Positions 25,765 to 33,808 of a stretch of 64,000 nucleotides of DNA are shown here, piece by piece. The stretch's first letter is position 1. Each line of letters begins with the position of its first letter. Source of the DNA: an uncultured Chitinophaga sp. (GTDB lineage: Bacteria; Bacteroidota; Bacteroidia; Chitinophagales; Chitinophagaceae); NCBI RefSeq assembly GCF_946479755.1, contig NZ_CAMLHC010000001.1:690730-754729 (forward strand), in the 5' to 3' direction. Made by a program: the position numbers and the translations under genes. The notes under the pieces were generated by a model. The model was given only the letters and a program-made list of their open reading frames with translations. It did no database searches and had not been told where the DNA came from.

Positions 25765-26400
25765 ATGGATGACAAGACTGCCTTAGTGGTGGAGCTGTTC
25801 GGCAAAAACGCCCGGCTCTACGAAGAAAAGTTCATGGACACGCAACAGTACCACGATACGCTGGATGTGTTTTGCGGGAACATTCCCCGGGAACAGGCGA
25901 GCATCCTGGAGCTGGCCTGCGGTCCCGGTAATATTACGCAGTACCTGCTGCACCGGCGGCCGGATTTCCGGATACTGGGCACCGATCTGGCGCCTGCTAT
26001 GCTGGAGCTGGCCCGTAAGAACAATCCCGGTGTCACCTTTCAGCTGCTGGACTGTGCTGATATAGCGTCATTGCCCGACCGGTATGATGGTATTATGGCC
26101 GGTTTTCTGCTGCCGTATCTCTCCCGGGAGGCGCTGGTAGGGCTGATCCGTGATGCTGCGGGCATACTGCAGCCAGGAGGCGTGTTGTACCTCAGCACCA
26201 TGGAAGATGACTACACGAAATCAGGCTGGCGGAAGTCCAGTACCGGTGACGACTACTATCAGTATTTTCACGAAGGCGCCTGGCTGCATCAGGCCCTGGA
26301 AGCGCACGGCTTCCGGGTGATCCACGAGCAGCGGAAAGCTTCAGCCAACGGAGATGGTACACCGGTGACGGATTTGTTTATGGTAGCAGGCTTACAGTGA
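25765..26400 (+). CDS. Class I SAM-dependent methyltransferase
   Basis: A 211-residue cytosolic methyltransferase of the Methyltransf_25/11 type. Motif I is ASILELACGPGNITQYLL (about 45-62), the acidic end of strand 2 is LGTDLAPAMLELAR, motif II is TFQLLDCADIASL, and PGGVLYLSTMEDD follows. Length is that of a single Rossmann-like domain without a recognition cap, so the methyl acceptor cannot be inferred. It begins 24 bp after the terminator of the SusCD operon and stands alone. Confidence 0.85.
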   Translation: MDDKTALVVELFGKNARLYEEKFMDTQQYHDTLDVFCGNIPREQASILELACGPGNITQYLLHRRPDFRILGTDLAPAMLELARKNNPGVTFQLLDCADIASLPDRYDGIMAGFLLPYLSREALVGLIRDAAGILQPGGVLYLSTMEDDYTKSGWRKSSTGDDYYQYFHEGAWLHQALEAHGFRVIHEQRKASANGDGTPVTDLFMVAGLQ

Positions 26401-26452
26401 TGGGAGGGTGTTCAGGTAGCAGTTGTGGTTTTCAATAACGCATTCACATGGA

Positions 26453-26833
26453 TCAGGCGGCTGTCGCGATCTTTCTGCTGTCCGGGCGGAAGTACCAGGA
26501 CACGATGGTGAGCACCAGCAGCAGCAAAGAGGGGAAAGTGTCTTTCATGGCATCGCCGGTGATAAGGTGTGAACAGAGCGCTCCCGACATCATAAAGAAA
26601 AAACCGGCGTAGGCCCATTCCTTCACCAGGGGAAACCTGGGTACCAGGATGGCGATCACCCCCAGTATTTTCCAGACCCCCAGTATTTTCAGTGCGTAAG
26701 CGGGGTAGCCCAGGCGGGTCATAAAATCAGTTTCGGCTTTCATTTGCAACAGTTGTACCAGGGCGGTGGAGATCATGCCCAGGGAGAGCCAGAGGGTGGC
26801 GATCCAGTAGATGATTTTGTTTGTCTTTGACAT
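26453..26833 (-). CDS. DoxX-like membrane protein
   Basis: A 126-residue integral membrane protein with four hydrophobic helices: IIYWIATLWLSLGMISTALVQ, YALKILGVWKILGVIAILV, WAYAGFFFMMSGALCSHLI and FPSLLLLVLTIVSWYF. The GYPAYALKILGVWKILG pattern fits the DoxX-like/DUF417 group. These proteins are common partners of AHSA1 and ArsR genes in Bacteroidota. It is the last gene of the ArsR-AHSA1-DoxX operon, starting 6 nt after the previous stop. Function unknown. Confidence 0.8.
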   Translation of the reverse strand: MSKTNKIIYWIATLWLSLGMISTALVQLLQMKAETDFMTRLGYPAYALKILGVWKILGVIAILVPRFPLVKEWAYAGFFFMMSGALCSHLITGDAMKDTFPSLLLLVLTIVSWYFRPDSRKIATAA

Positions 26834-26839
26834 GATATA

Positions 26840-27307
26840 TTATTTTTTGAATTTGATAGCTACTTTTTCAAGGCGGTTGTGTGCCTGTCCCATGCCGCGG
26901 GCCATGCCAATCTTCAGGTACTGTGCTCTTTCTTCCAGTGTTTTGTAGAGGATGTGCATCCGGAGTTTGCTGGTGTCTTCGGTGAGTTTTTCAAACTCCA
27001 GGAATTCCAGCTGTACACCGAAGCCGGTGTTCTCCATTTCAAATGTCCGGACGATCCTTGTTTCAGGCACGAAGTCGTGGATAGCGCCGCTGAAACCATG
27101 TTTGTTGCCCATAGGATCGGTGGTCTCGAACTGCCAGCTGCCGTGCTTCCTGTTTTCCAGCTTCAGCACTTTGGTCCCCATCCATTCCTCCACAATTTCC
27201 GGTTCTGTATAAGCCCTGAAAAGTAATTCCAGTGGCAGGTCGAATTCCCGGGTGACGATCAGTTCCTGTTTGCCTTCTTCGGCGTGGACTTTGGTTTTTA
27301 GTTCCAT
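26840..27307 (-). CDS. SRPBCC (AHSA1-like) domain protein
   Basis: A 155-residue START-like protein: LIVTREFDLPLELLFRAYTEPEIVEEWMGTK opening, central SFSGAIHDFVPETRIVRTFEMENTG and a C-terminal helix (RMGQAHNRLEKVAIKF). Such proteins form a hydrophobic cup and may bind a small ligand or act as chaperone-like factors; most are unassigned. It sits 6 nt after ArsR and 6 nt before DoxX in the same operon, a recurring bacterial arrangement whose role is not established. Confidence 0.85.
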   Translation of the reverse strand: MELKTKVHAEEGKQELIVTREFDLPLELLFRAYTEPEIVEEWMGTKVLKLENRKHGSWQFETTDPMGNKHGFSGAIHDFVPETRIVRTFEMENTGFGVQLEFLEFEKLTEDTSKLRMHILYKTLEERAQYLKIGMARGMGQAHNRLEKVAIKFKK

Positions 27308-27313
27308 ATGCTG

Positions 27314-27637
27314 TTATTTTTTAGTTTGATATTTTTTCATGATTGATTCCAGCTTGTTAAATCTATCATCCCACATCTTACGAAAGGGCTCAATGAAGTC
27401 TGCTATTTCTTTCATTTTCTGAGGATTTAAATGATAATAAATTTCTCTGCCATTCTGTTCCTGCTTCAGCAACTCACACTCGGTGAGTATTGCCAGGTGC
27501 TTGGATACTGTTGGCCTGGCAGTATCGAAATTGGCCGCAATGGCGCCGGCCGTCATGGCATGGGTGGCTACCAATACGAGTATGGCTCTCCTTGTCGGAT
27601 CGGCGATGGCCTGGAATACATCTCTTCTTAAATTCAT
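27314..27637 (-). CDS. ArsR-family transcriptional repressor
   Basis: A 107-residue winged-helix repressor: [42 protein letters not shown] (recognition helix) and [23 protein letters not shown] (wing). It has no Cys in the ELCVCDL position or elsewhere, so it is not a metal sensor of the classical type; this subgroup usually precedes AHSA1 genes. Two near-identical 18-bp repeats flank and overlap its own promoter, consistent with autorepression. Confidence 0.9.
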   Translation of the reverse strand: MNLRRDVFQAIADPTRRAILVLVATHAMTAGAIAANFDTARPTVSKHLAILTECELLKQEQNGREIYYHLNPQKMKEIADFIEPFRKMWDDRFNKLESIMKKYQTKK

Positions 27638-27638
27638 T

Positions 27639-27687
27639 GTGTAGCTATTTGACTACAAATATATGTGTAGTTATTTGACTACGCAAA
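27639..27687 (-). promoter_or_regulatory. arsR promoter with duplicated operator
   Basis: On the minus strand TTTG (27684-27687) and TATATTTG (27656-27663) are 20 bp apart, a good Bacteroidota promoter. Plus-strand GTGTAGCTATTTGACTAC (27639-27656) recurs as GTGTAGTTATTTGACTAC (27665-27682) with one change and a 26-bp period. Each copy has GTAG/CTAC dyad ends, so each can bind a dimer; one covers the spacer and one the start site. Confidence 0.75.
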
Positions 27688-27810
27688 TTTTTTTTCAGGT
27701 TTTCCGAAAAAATGGAGAAAAATGGCGGGCACATCCTTAAATGACAGTCGTTGATTATTTTTATAATTTTACCCCATTGGTCAACAACGGCCTGTAAAGC
27801 GATGTAAATA

Positions 27811-28332
27811 ATGAACAGCAAGTGGGATAAATTCCGTTCTCTTTTTAAGCAGCAGGAAGTACCTGCGAAAACGCTCCTTTTACGGGAAGGAAAGGTGTCG
27901 AGAACCATGTTCTTCATTGAAAAGGGATGTTTACGGACCTGGATAAACAATGATGGTAAGGAAATTACCACGCAGTTCTTCTTTGAAGGGGACAGCGTTT
28001 CTTCTATCGAAAGTTTCAGGACAAACCGCCCGAGTTTGTATAGTATCGAAAGCCTGGAGCCTTGTATTCTACAGACCATCTCCCAAAAAGAGTTTCATGA
28101 TACGATGGAAAACTCACCTGCATTAAGAAAGGAACTGGAGGAACACCTGTTCAAAAGACTGCTTGATTCCCAGCAGCTTTTTTATTCCTACCTTAAAAAC
28201 AGTCCCCGGGAACGCTACCAGGCATTAATGATGCAATATCCGCATATTGTACAGCGCGTTCCCCAACATTACATTGCGTCCTACCTGGGCATTACGTCGG
28301 TTTCATTGAGCAGGATACGCAACAGGCGATAA
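27811..28332 (+). CDS. Crp/Fnr family transcriptional regulator
   Basis: A 173-residue regulator with a cNMP-binding beta roll (TLLLREGKVSRTMFFIEKGCLRTWINNDGKEITTQFFFEGDSV) and a short C-terminal HTH (RVPQHYIASYLGITSVSLSRIRNRR). It is slightly shorter than usual because the protein ends within the recognition helix's C-cap. The next gene on the strand is an NAD(P)H oxidoreductase 75 bp downstream; many Bacteroidota regulators of this size flank such enzymes and probably control them. The ligand is unknown. Confidence 0.85.
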   Translation: MNSKWDKFRSLFKQQEVPAKTLLLREGKVSRTMFFIEKGCLRTWINNDGKEITTQFFFEGDSVSSIESFRTNRPSLYSIESLEPCILQTISQKEFHDTMENSPALRKELEEHLFKRLLDSQQLFYSYLKNSPRERYQALMMQYPHIVQRVPQHYIASYLGITSVSLSRIRNRR

Positions 28333-28407
28333 ATTCATTTCTTTACAATTGTTATCGTAGGGAGGGGGGAAGGCTTCTCAATTTTGTATGGCATTAAACT
28401 ATATAAA

Positions 28408-29001
28408 ATGAGAACAGTCATCGTGTATAACCATCCCTACGAAGGAAGTTTCTGCAACGCCATCTTAAACGCAGTAACAAAAAGCCTGCAAAAGACCCAC
28501 CAGGAGGTAGACCTGTTACATCTCGACAACGACGGATTTAATCCTGTGATGTCTGCTGCTGACCTGAAGGCCTTTATAGCGCACCAGGCCGTCGACCCGC
28601 AGGTAATTGACTACAGCGAAAGGGTGAGAAAAGCGGACCACCTGATTTTCATCTTCCCGATTTGGTGGGATATCATGCCGGCAGCAACAAAAGGATTTAT
28701 TGACAGGGTATTGTCTCCGGGAGTGGCCTATGATCATCATCCGAGAGGCTTTGGATTGGTACCCCTTCTCAAAAATCTGAAAAGCGTGACCATCATCACT
28801 ACGATGAACAAGCCTAAAATAATGTACTCCCTGCTCATCGGTAATTTAATCCGGAAAGTAATGTTGAAGAGTGTTTTTAAAACAATGGGGTACAAAAACC
28901 TTCACTGGGTGAGTTTCACGTCAGTGAAGTCCAGAAGTCAGCAACAGCGGGTAAAATGGTTGCATAACATAGAAAACAGCTTTTATAAAAGGTACGCTTA
29001 A
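28408..29001 (+). CDS. NAD(P)H-dependent flavodoxin-like oxidoreductase
   Basis: A 197-residue protein of the flavodoxin-2/NQO1-KefF fold. Features are the N-terminal strand VIVYNHPYEGSFCNAILN (phosphate loop), HLIFIFPIWWDIMPAATKGFIDRVLSPGVAY (isoalloxazine contact) and the C-terminal helix. It should bind FMN or FAD and reduce quinones or electrophiles with two electrons from NAD(P)H. The ATG at 28408 is where the family begins. It follows a Crp/Fnr regulator and ends just before a perfect palindrome that also serves the convergent gene. Confidence 0.85.
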   Translation: MRTVIVYNHPYEGSFCNAILNAVTKSLQKTHQEVDLLHLDNDGFNPVMSAADLKAFIAHQAVDPQVIDYSERVRKADHLIFIFPIWWDIMPAATKGFIDRVLSPGVAYDHHPRGFGLVPLLKNLKSVTIITTMNKPKIMYSLLIGNLIRKVMLKSVFKTMGYKNLHWVSFTSVKSRSQQQRVKWLHNIENSFYKRYA

Positions 29002-29007
29002 AGGAGC

Positions 29008-29049
29008 AGGGCGCTTTTATCAGGTTGATCAACCTGATAAAAGCGCCCT
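29008..29049. terminator. 42-bp perfect palindrome, probable bidirectional terminator
   Basis: Positions 29008-29028 are the exact reverse complement of 29029-29049. The arms start with AGGGCGCTTTTATCAGG. It lies between convergent stops at 29001 and 29081, so a hairpin of about 19 bp would form in both transcripts. T-rich stretches are inside the stem, not after it. Confidence 0.65.
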
Positions 29050-29080
29050 TGTACAACCAATGGAGAAAAGCCGGTGGTCG

Positions 29081-29410
29081 TTAGTTGAGGAAGGCAAACT
29101 TATCCTCGAACATTTTTCCTACTACCGGAATGGGTTTCTTTTGTTCATTGACAGCGTTAATAACGCCGAATATCCAGAGGATCAGCAGTACGAGCCCGAT
29201 ATAGGTAAGGAAACCAAGCGAAGGAACAATGCTCACCGTTATGGAAAGGATAATATTGATGACCACAGACAGGATGAAAAAGCCCAGGCCTTGTTTTAAG
29301 TGATAAACGACCAGGTCACTTTTGGGAGAACTCTCTTTGCTTTTTACATAGGCGACGATCCAGCCGATGATCGTCACGTAACTCAGGATAGAAATGGTTT
29401 TGCTATTCAT
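29081..29410 (-). CDS. DUF4870/Tic20-like small membrane protein
   Basis: A 109-residue protein with hydrophobic helices at about 5-20, 40-63 and 65-88. The pattern VVYHLKQGLGFFILSVVINIIL, then GLVLLILWIFGVINAVNEQKKPIP, is typical of the DUF4870/Tic20-like group, in which the aligned HxxQ/K-Q-G helix is conserved. Role unknown. I use the ATG at 29410, 18 nt downstream of a -7 box (29429-29436). It is monocistronic and converges on the oxidoreductase across a 42-bp palindrome. Confidence 0.75.
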   Translation of the reverse strand: MNSKTISILSYVTIIGWIVAYVKSKESSPKSDLVVYHLKQGLGFFILSVVINIILSITVSIVPSLGFLTYIGLVLLILWIFGVINAVNEQKKPIPVVGKMFEDKFAFLN

Positions 29411-29428
29411 AGTTTGATCATTTGCTGC

Positions 29429-29436
29429 CAAAGGTA
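29429..29436 (-). promoter_or_regulatory. -7 element of the DUF4870-like gene
   Basis: TACCTTTG on the minus strand fits TAnnTTTG and lies 18 nt from the start codon; no clear TTG is found at -33. Confidence 0.45.
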
Positions 29437-29499
29437 GCCACGGCAACAAACGGGGGAACTGCCGATGGACGTTTGGCAGCTTTGGCTTTGTATTTGTCG

Positions 29500-30237
29500 T
29501 TATCCGTCTTTCATCAGTTTGAAGAATGCCTCTTTGTTGACCCTTGAAACGGGGACCTCGGCACCGTCTTCCATTTGCACCAGTCCTTCCCTGGAATAGC
29601 TGTTTATATAATTGGTGTTGATCAGATGGGACTGGTGTATCCGAAAGAACTCCGGCGGCAGCAGGATGTCTTCATAATTTTTCAATGGTTTGGAAACGAT
29701 GATTTTTTTCCCCTGTGTAAGATGAAAGGTGGTATAGGAGCCGGACGTTTCACAACGGATGATCTGGTCTATTTTGACGACGTGCATGGCTTCCTGTGTG
29801 GGCAGTACCAGCCTTCGGGGCGTTTTTTCCAGGCTGCTGTCCAGCTCACTCAGCTGTTTTTCTGCCAGGAACCGCCCCTGCAGGGCTGTTATCCGCTCCA
29901 GTGCCGTCTTCAGTTCCTCTGCATCGACGGGCTTTAGCAGATAGTCAATAGCACTGAACTTAAACGCACGGATGGCGTGTTCTTCATAGGCGGTGGTGAA
30001 TATCAGATGGAATGCCTTATGGGCTACCTGGTGCAGTACATCGAAGCCTGTTCCTTCCTTTAGCATGATGTCCATAAATACCAGGTCGGGCTTGAGCCGG
30101 TCGATGAGTTTGACAGCTTCGTCGGTTCTTTCGGCGTAACCGACAATTTGCACCTGTTCCGGGGCCACCATTTCCAGCAGGATGGAGAGTGCCTCCCGCA
30201 GGCGGTATTCGTCTTCTATGATAACGGTTCTGTACAT
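29500..30237 (-). CDS. LytTR-family response regulator
   Basis: A 245-residue DNA-binding response regulator. The receiver domain (1-120) has the acidic pair IIEDE, the phospho-acceptor Asp in PDLVFMDIMLKEGTGFD, the Thr in LIFTTAYEEHAI and Lys in YLLKPVD. Residues 140-240 form the LytTR domain (IIRCETSGSYTTFHLTQGKKIIVSKPLKNYE, FFRIHQSHLINTNYINSY). It follows the histidine kinase by 4 nt and is its cognate partner. Target promoters would carry LytTR direct repeats; none is evident nearby. Confidence 0.9.
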   Translation of the reverse strand: MYRTVIIEDEYRLREALSILLEMVAPEQVQIVGYAERTDEAVKLIDRLKPDLVFMDIMLKEGTGFDVLHQVAHKAFHLIFTTAYEEHAIRAFKFSAIDYLLKPVDAEELKTALERITALQGRFLAEKQLSELDSSLEKTPRRLVLPTQEAMHVVKIDQIIRCETSGSYTTFHLTQGKKIIVSKPLKNYEDILLPPEFFRIHQSHLINTNYINSYSREGLVQMEDGAEVPVSRVNKEAFFKLMKDG

Positions 30238-30241
30238 TATT

Positions 30242-32236
30242 TTATATTATGGGGATGTATAATGTTACGACAGTGCCTTGTCCGTCTGTGGCCGGCTGTT
30301 CCCGGACTTCCAGCCGGGTGTGCGGATTGTCTTTCAACATCAGCAGCAGGCGTTCGTCCGTAATTTTTGTCGATAGTGATTGGTGTGAGTCGTCGGTTTT
30401 ACGGCGCCTGGATTCCGTTAGCCCGATACCGTTGTCGGTAATGGTGCACACGAGGATATGATCGTCGCTTTGTTCGTTAAACCGGATGGTCAATAGTCCG
30501 TGCTGTGTGTCTGCCAGGGGCTTTAGGCCATGTTCAATGGCGTTTTCCACGAACGGTTGTATCAGCAAAGGAGGCAGTTGCAACGTCATCGGTGCTTCAT
30601 TGTCGATATGGTAATCGAAGCTATTATTCAATCGTAGTTGTTGTAATTCGATATAGTTTTTCAATGTTGCTATCTCGTCTTCCAGCGTGATTTTTTCCAT
30701 GCGGGAATGTTCGAGCATGCGCCTGCTCAGCCGGGCGAATTTGGAGAGATAGGATACCGCCAGTGCAGTATCCTGCTTGAGTATCATTCCCTGGATATTT
30801 CCCAGCGCATTAAAGATAAAGTGGGGGTCCATCTGGGACTGGAGCAGTCTTCTTTCGAGTGACAGCTTTTCGGCCAGGTTTTCCAGCGTTTCTTTTTCCA
30901 TGAGCTGCATCCGGAGTTCGTTGTTGGCCTGCTGCTGCTGAAGGATGTCTTCCCTGTTCTGGAAGTAGCGTTGACGGTAATAGTAAGACCGGTACATAAA
31001 TACAAGTCCTGTCAACAATACGGCGGCGATACCATAGCCCAGCAGCTTATTTTTTTTCTGGAGATAGTTTTCCTGTTCCAGCTGGGTGATCCGGGTTGCC
31101 TTCTTATCTGATTCAAATCCTGCATCTGCATTTTGTAGCATTTGCTGTGTGGATTCATCGTATTTCAGCTGGTTATAGCGTATAAAAGGAATATCATAAG
31201 CGTAGTATGCCGCATAGTCCTTTTCGCGGGCGGCCACCTCTTTCAGGGCACCGTAGAAGGCGGCCAGCAGGTAGTTGTCCTTGTAGGGGAGTGCCTGCTG
31301 GTACGCAATCCCTGTTTTAAAGAGGTTTTCTGCTATCCGGTATTCTCCTTTTTCCATGAAGAACTGTCCGCGCAAGCCGATAGCGCTCCTGTAGACATTC
31401 TTCAGCTCATACCGCTGGCCGATGGCAGAGGCTTTCTCGAGGCAGGAAAGGAAGGCCTGTTCATCTGTTGGTTTGGGGCCACTCATATAGAGTACGGCCA
31501 GATTAATATAGGCGATACCGATATTGCTCTTGCTGATGATTTTTGCGTTTTCTTTTTCTGCCAGTCCGATGGTTTCTCTGAAAAAGGTGACTGCTTCCTG
31601 CCACTGGTCACGATCGCCGGAAGCGGTACGGTCCGAGAGATAGCTGCCCACCGCCAGTCTTGCGTGCAGTATGTTTTCCGGTTCACCTGATTTTTCGGCA
31701 TATGCCAGCGCGGCATCCGCATACTTTTTTACCTTTTCTTCCGACCCCGGGGAGAATAGATACGAGATGTCGGCGCCGATTTTAGCGCATAAGTCATATG
31801 CTTCCAGCTGCGTGAACAGGCCGTAGGCTTCCAGCAGGTAGTCGAGCGCTTTGGATTTGTCATCTATATACGACCTGAGCGATCCCATGGCCCAGGCGGC
31901 ATATGCTTTGGCCCTGTTGTCGGTAGTGGCGTCTGCCGCCAGGCGGGACAGCTCGGCATAGCGGGTAAATTCTTTCAGATGCAGCAGTCGCCGGTGCGTC
32001 ATCGCCAGGTAGGCTTCGCAAATAGCCTGGTCGGCTTTGTTCTTTTGTTCCTCCGCCAGGTGGAGGGCCTCCAGTTGTATCCGTATACTGGCCGTAGAAT
32101 CCGTGAACCGTTTGGCATAGCCTTCCCGGGCTGATTTTTCTGCAGCGGAGATTTCCTGTGCCCTGGCAATGCAGGTCATCAGCAGGCAAAACAGGATACT
32201 GCCGCCATATTTTATTAAGCGCCCTTTTACAACCAT
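30242..32236 (-). CDS. LytS-type sensor histidine kinase with TPR sensor region
   Basis: A 664-residue membrane kinase. A signal sequence (ending CIARAQ) precedes about 360 periplasmic residues of TPR-type helices, one transmembrane helix (LLGYGIAAVLLTGLVFMYRSYYY, about 395-417), then the His_kinase domain with phospho-acceptor His in LLQSQMDPHFIFNALGNIQ and an HATPase_c domain (IQPFVENAIEHGLKPL, ITDNGIGL). This is the usual partner of LytTR regulators, encoded 4 nt downstream. The TPR region probably senses a partner protein instead of a small ligand; that is inference. Confidence 0.9.
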   Translation of the reverse strand: MVVKGRLIKYGGSILFCLLMTCIARAQEISAAEKSAREGYAKRFTDSTASIRIQLEALHLAEEQKNKADQAICEAYLAMTHRRLLHLKEFTRYAELSRLAADATTDNRAKAYAAWAMGSLRSYIDDKSKALDYLLEAYGLFTQLEAYDLCAKIGADISYLFSPGSEEKVKKYADAALAYAEKSGEPENILHARLAVGSYLSDRTASGDRDQWQEAVTFFRETIGLAEKENAKIISKSNIGIAYINLAVLYMSGPKPTDEQAFLSCLEKASAIGQRYELKNVYRSAIGLRGQFFMEKGEYRIAENLFKTGIAYQQALPYKDNYLLAAFYGALKEVAAREKDYAAYYAYDIPFIRYNQLKYDESTQQMLQNADAGFESDKKATRITQLEQENYLQKKNKLLGYGIAAVLLTGLVFMYRSYYYRQRYFQNREDILQQQQANNELRMQLMEKETLENLAEKLSLERRLLQSQMDPHFIFNALGNIQGMILKQDTALAVSYLSKFARLSRRMLEHSRMEKITLEDEIATLKNYIELQQLRLNNSFDYHIDNEAPMTLQLPPLLIQPFVENAIEHGLKPLADTQHGLLTIRFNEQSDDHILVCTITDNGIGLTESRRRKTDDSHQSLSTKITDERLLLMLKDNPHTRLEVREQPATDGQGTVVTLYIPII

Positions 32237-32435
32237 ATTGATGAAATGATGGCTAAGATATTGATTGTTGCATCACTGGCAAAATATACTGAAAGTATTC
32301 TCCATCCAGTCTGGCGGCTAGTTTTCCGGATGTTAGACGTGGGCTGCCAAATAACAACCGGAAGTGTACAAACACCAATTGCAGCCGGGATGCCTGTGTG
32401 TAAATTTCTAATCTTGTTAAAGAAATATTTACATT

Positions 32436-32915
32436 ATGAAAATGAAGGTTTGGTTTTTTGCATTGACTTTTCTTTATCTTTCCGTCGAAACAGTCCATGC
32501 CCAGCAATCGGAAGAGAAACGTATCAAAATTGAGCTGACGGTGAAAACAGCTAATGGCCAGGTGGCCGCGCTGATACGGTCTTTCACGGTTTCTTACAAC
32601 AGGGCGTTGAACGCACCGCAGGATTCGGTCAACGGTAAACCTGTGCCAGCAGAATCACCCCGTGGACACTACCTGTCGGCCGATTTTGAGAAGCAGAACA
32701 TCCCGCTGTTACAGGCTTTTATGAAAAACAAGAAAGGCCTGGACGGGGAGATAACGGTAACAGATGCCTTCGGAAAGCTCCCCGGCCGCAAGATCATGTT
32801 TAAAGCTGCTGTACTGGAGACGATGAACGACCAGGTGACCGGCGACTATGGCAGCGCCTTTATGACGCTGAATTGTGAGGAGCTGGTGATCGATGGCGTG
32901 AAACTTGAATATTAA
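32436..32915 (+). CDS. Exported protein, possibly Hcp/TssD-like
   Basis: A 159-residue protein with a signal peptide (VWFFALTFLYLSVETVHAQ). The mature part is beta-rich: KIELTVKTANGQVAALIRSFTVSYNRA, then KGLDGEITVTDAFGK, then FMTLNCEELVIDGVKL. The order of a core strand, an acidic LQAFMKNKKG helix, and a closing EELVIDGV strand is reminiscent of the Hcp tube fold of Bacteroidota TssD proteins, but a Sec signal on an Hcp would be odd. I regard that as a weak hint. It leads a run of small immunity-like genes (6 nt before the next). Confidence 0.4.
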   Translation: MKMKVWFFALTFLYLSVETVHAQQSEEKRIKIELTVKTANGQVAALIRSFTVSYNRALNAPQDSVNGKPVPAESPRGHYLSADFEKQNIPLLQAFMKNKKGLDGEITVTDAFGKLPGRKIMFKAAVLETMNDQVTGDYGSAFMTLNCEELVIDGVKLEY

Positions 32916-32921
32916 TAGAGA

Positions 32922-33263
32922 ATGAAAGAACCCACGGAATTTAAGTTCAGTGAACCCGCGTCGCTGGGCGTGTTCAGCACCAAAGGCTTTGTGGAAGGAC
33001 TGTTGCCTGTATTGCGCGTTGTGCATGAGCATGACGGGTACTGGCAGTTCCTGACCGCAGAGTTTATGAACGTAACGACGGAGGAGGAATTGGCACGTGC
33101 AGAAGAAGGGGCCGTGTTGCTTTGCCTGCGGGATGTGGTGGCATTGGACGACACGCTGAACGCACTGTTTGACCTTCCATGCGGCGAGTTTGCCGACAGG
33201 AAGTTTATCGGAGACCAATGGGTAAGATCCGCATATGACGAAGAAGACGAATCAACAAGATAA
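32922..33263 (+). CDS. Small acidic protein, DUF2185-like
   Basis: A 113-residue cytosolic protein. The pattern GVFSTKGFVEGLLPVLRVVHEHDGYWQFLT, then GAVLLCLRDVVALDDTLNALFDLPCGEFADRKFIGDQW, resembles small proteins of the DUF2185/immunity-like group: an opening strand, a WQF core and a C-terminal W. The identification is tentative. It is 6 nt downstream of the Hcp-like gene and 10 nt upstream of a DMP19-like gene, so it lies in one operon with genes of immunity type. Confidence 0.5.
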   Translation: MKEPTEFKFSEPASLGVFSTKGFVEGLLPVLRVVHEHDGYWQFLTAEFMNVTTEEELARAEEGAVLLCLRDVVALDDTLNALFDLPCGEFADRKFIGDQWVRSAYDEEDESTR

Positions 33264-33273
33264 AAATCTAAAC

Positions 33274-33783
33274 ATGGAGTTTTTACCTACTATCAGCAAG
33301 GATGTAATAGCTGCTGCAGGCAACGATAACTGGGAGTTTATCTATGCGGTGCTTGAGCCGTATCAGGACGCTATTGAGGAAGCGGAGGACGAAGAAACGG
33401 TCCTTGACCAGCTAACCGACGATCAGCATACCCTGCTGATCTACGATGCGCTATATGGACAGGTTACCAACGGCGGCTTTCTGCAGTTGATCCACAACGG
33501 CTACGGGCAGTTTGTCTTTGATGGCGTCTTTATAGAAGACCTTAGAAGATGGTCGATGAATGAGACAGCAGCCCTGCTGATAAAGGCTGAAGCCATTTAT
33601 ACGGAGCATAAAACGTTCCTGGAACAGGACCGCGAGCTCGAAGCGTTTTCCGCGCTTTATAAAGAGTTCACGGCATTTGAACCGCTCGATGAAGCTTTTT
33701 ATGATATCATGGATGCAGAGGTGTCCCGCTTCAGGAAATATATTGAAACGAATCTTGCTTCGTTTGTAAAGGTGACAGCGTAA
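33274..33783 (+). CDS. DMP19/DUF4375 family protein
   Basis: A 169-residue acidic protein with the DUF4375 (DMP19-like) core: QLTDDQHTLLIYDALYGQVTNGGFLQLIHNGYGQFV, then AALLIKAEAIY and DEAFYDIMDAEVSRFRKYIETNLASFV. DMP19 is a DNA-mimic protein, and DUF4375 domains are recognised as immunity proteins in polymorphic toxin systems. I chose the ATG at 33274 preceded by an A-rich leader; an ATG at 33235 would overlap the previous gene by 29 nt. Neighbours suggest an immunity role, but no toxin is encoded here. Confidence 0.75.
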   Translation: MEFLPTISKDVIAAAGNDNWEFIYAVLEPYQDAIEEAEDEETVLDQLTDDQHTLLIYDALYGQVTNGGFLQLIHNGYGQFVFDGVFIEDLRRWSMNETAALLIKAEAIYTEHKTFLEQDRELEAFSALYKEFTAFEPLDEAFYDIMDAEVSRFRKYIETNLASFVKVTA

Positions 33784-33808
33784 TATTGTATCCAATAAAT
33801 AGTATCGT

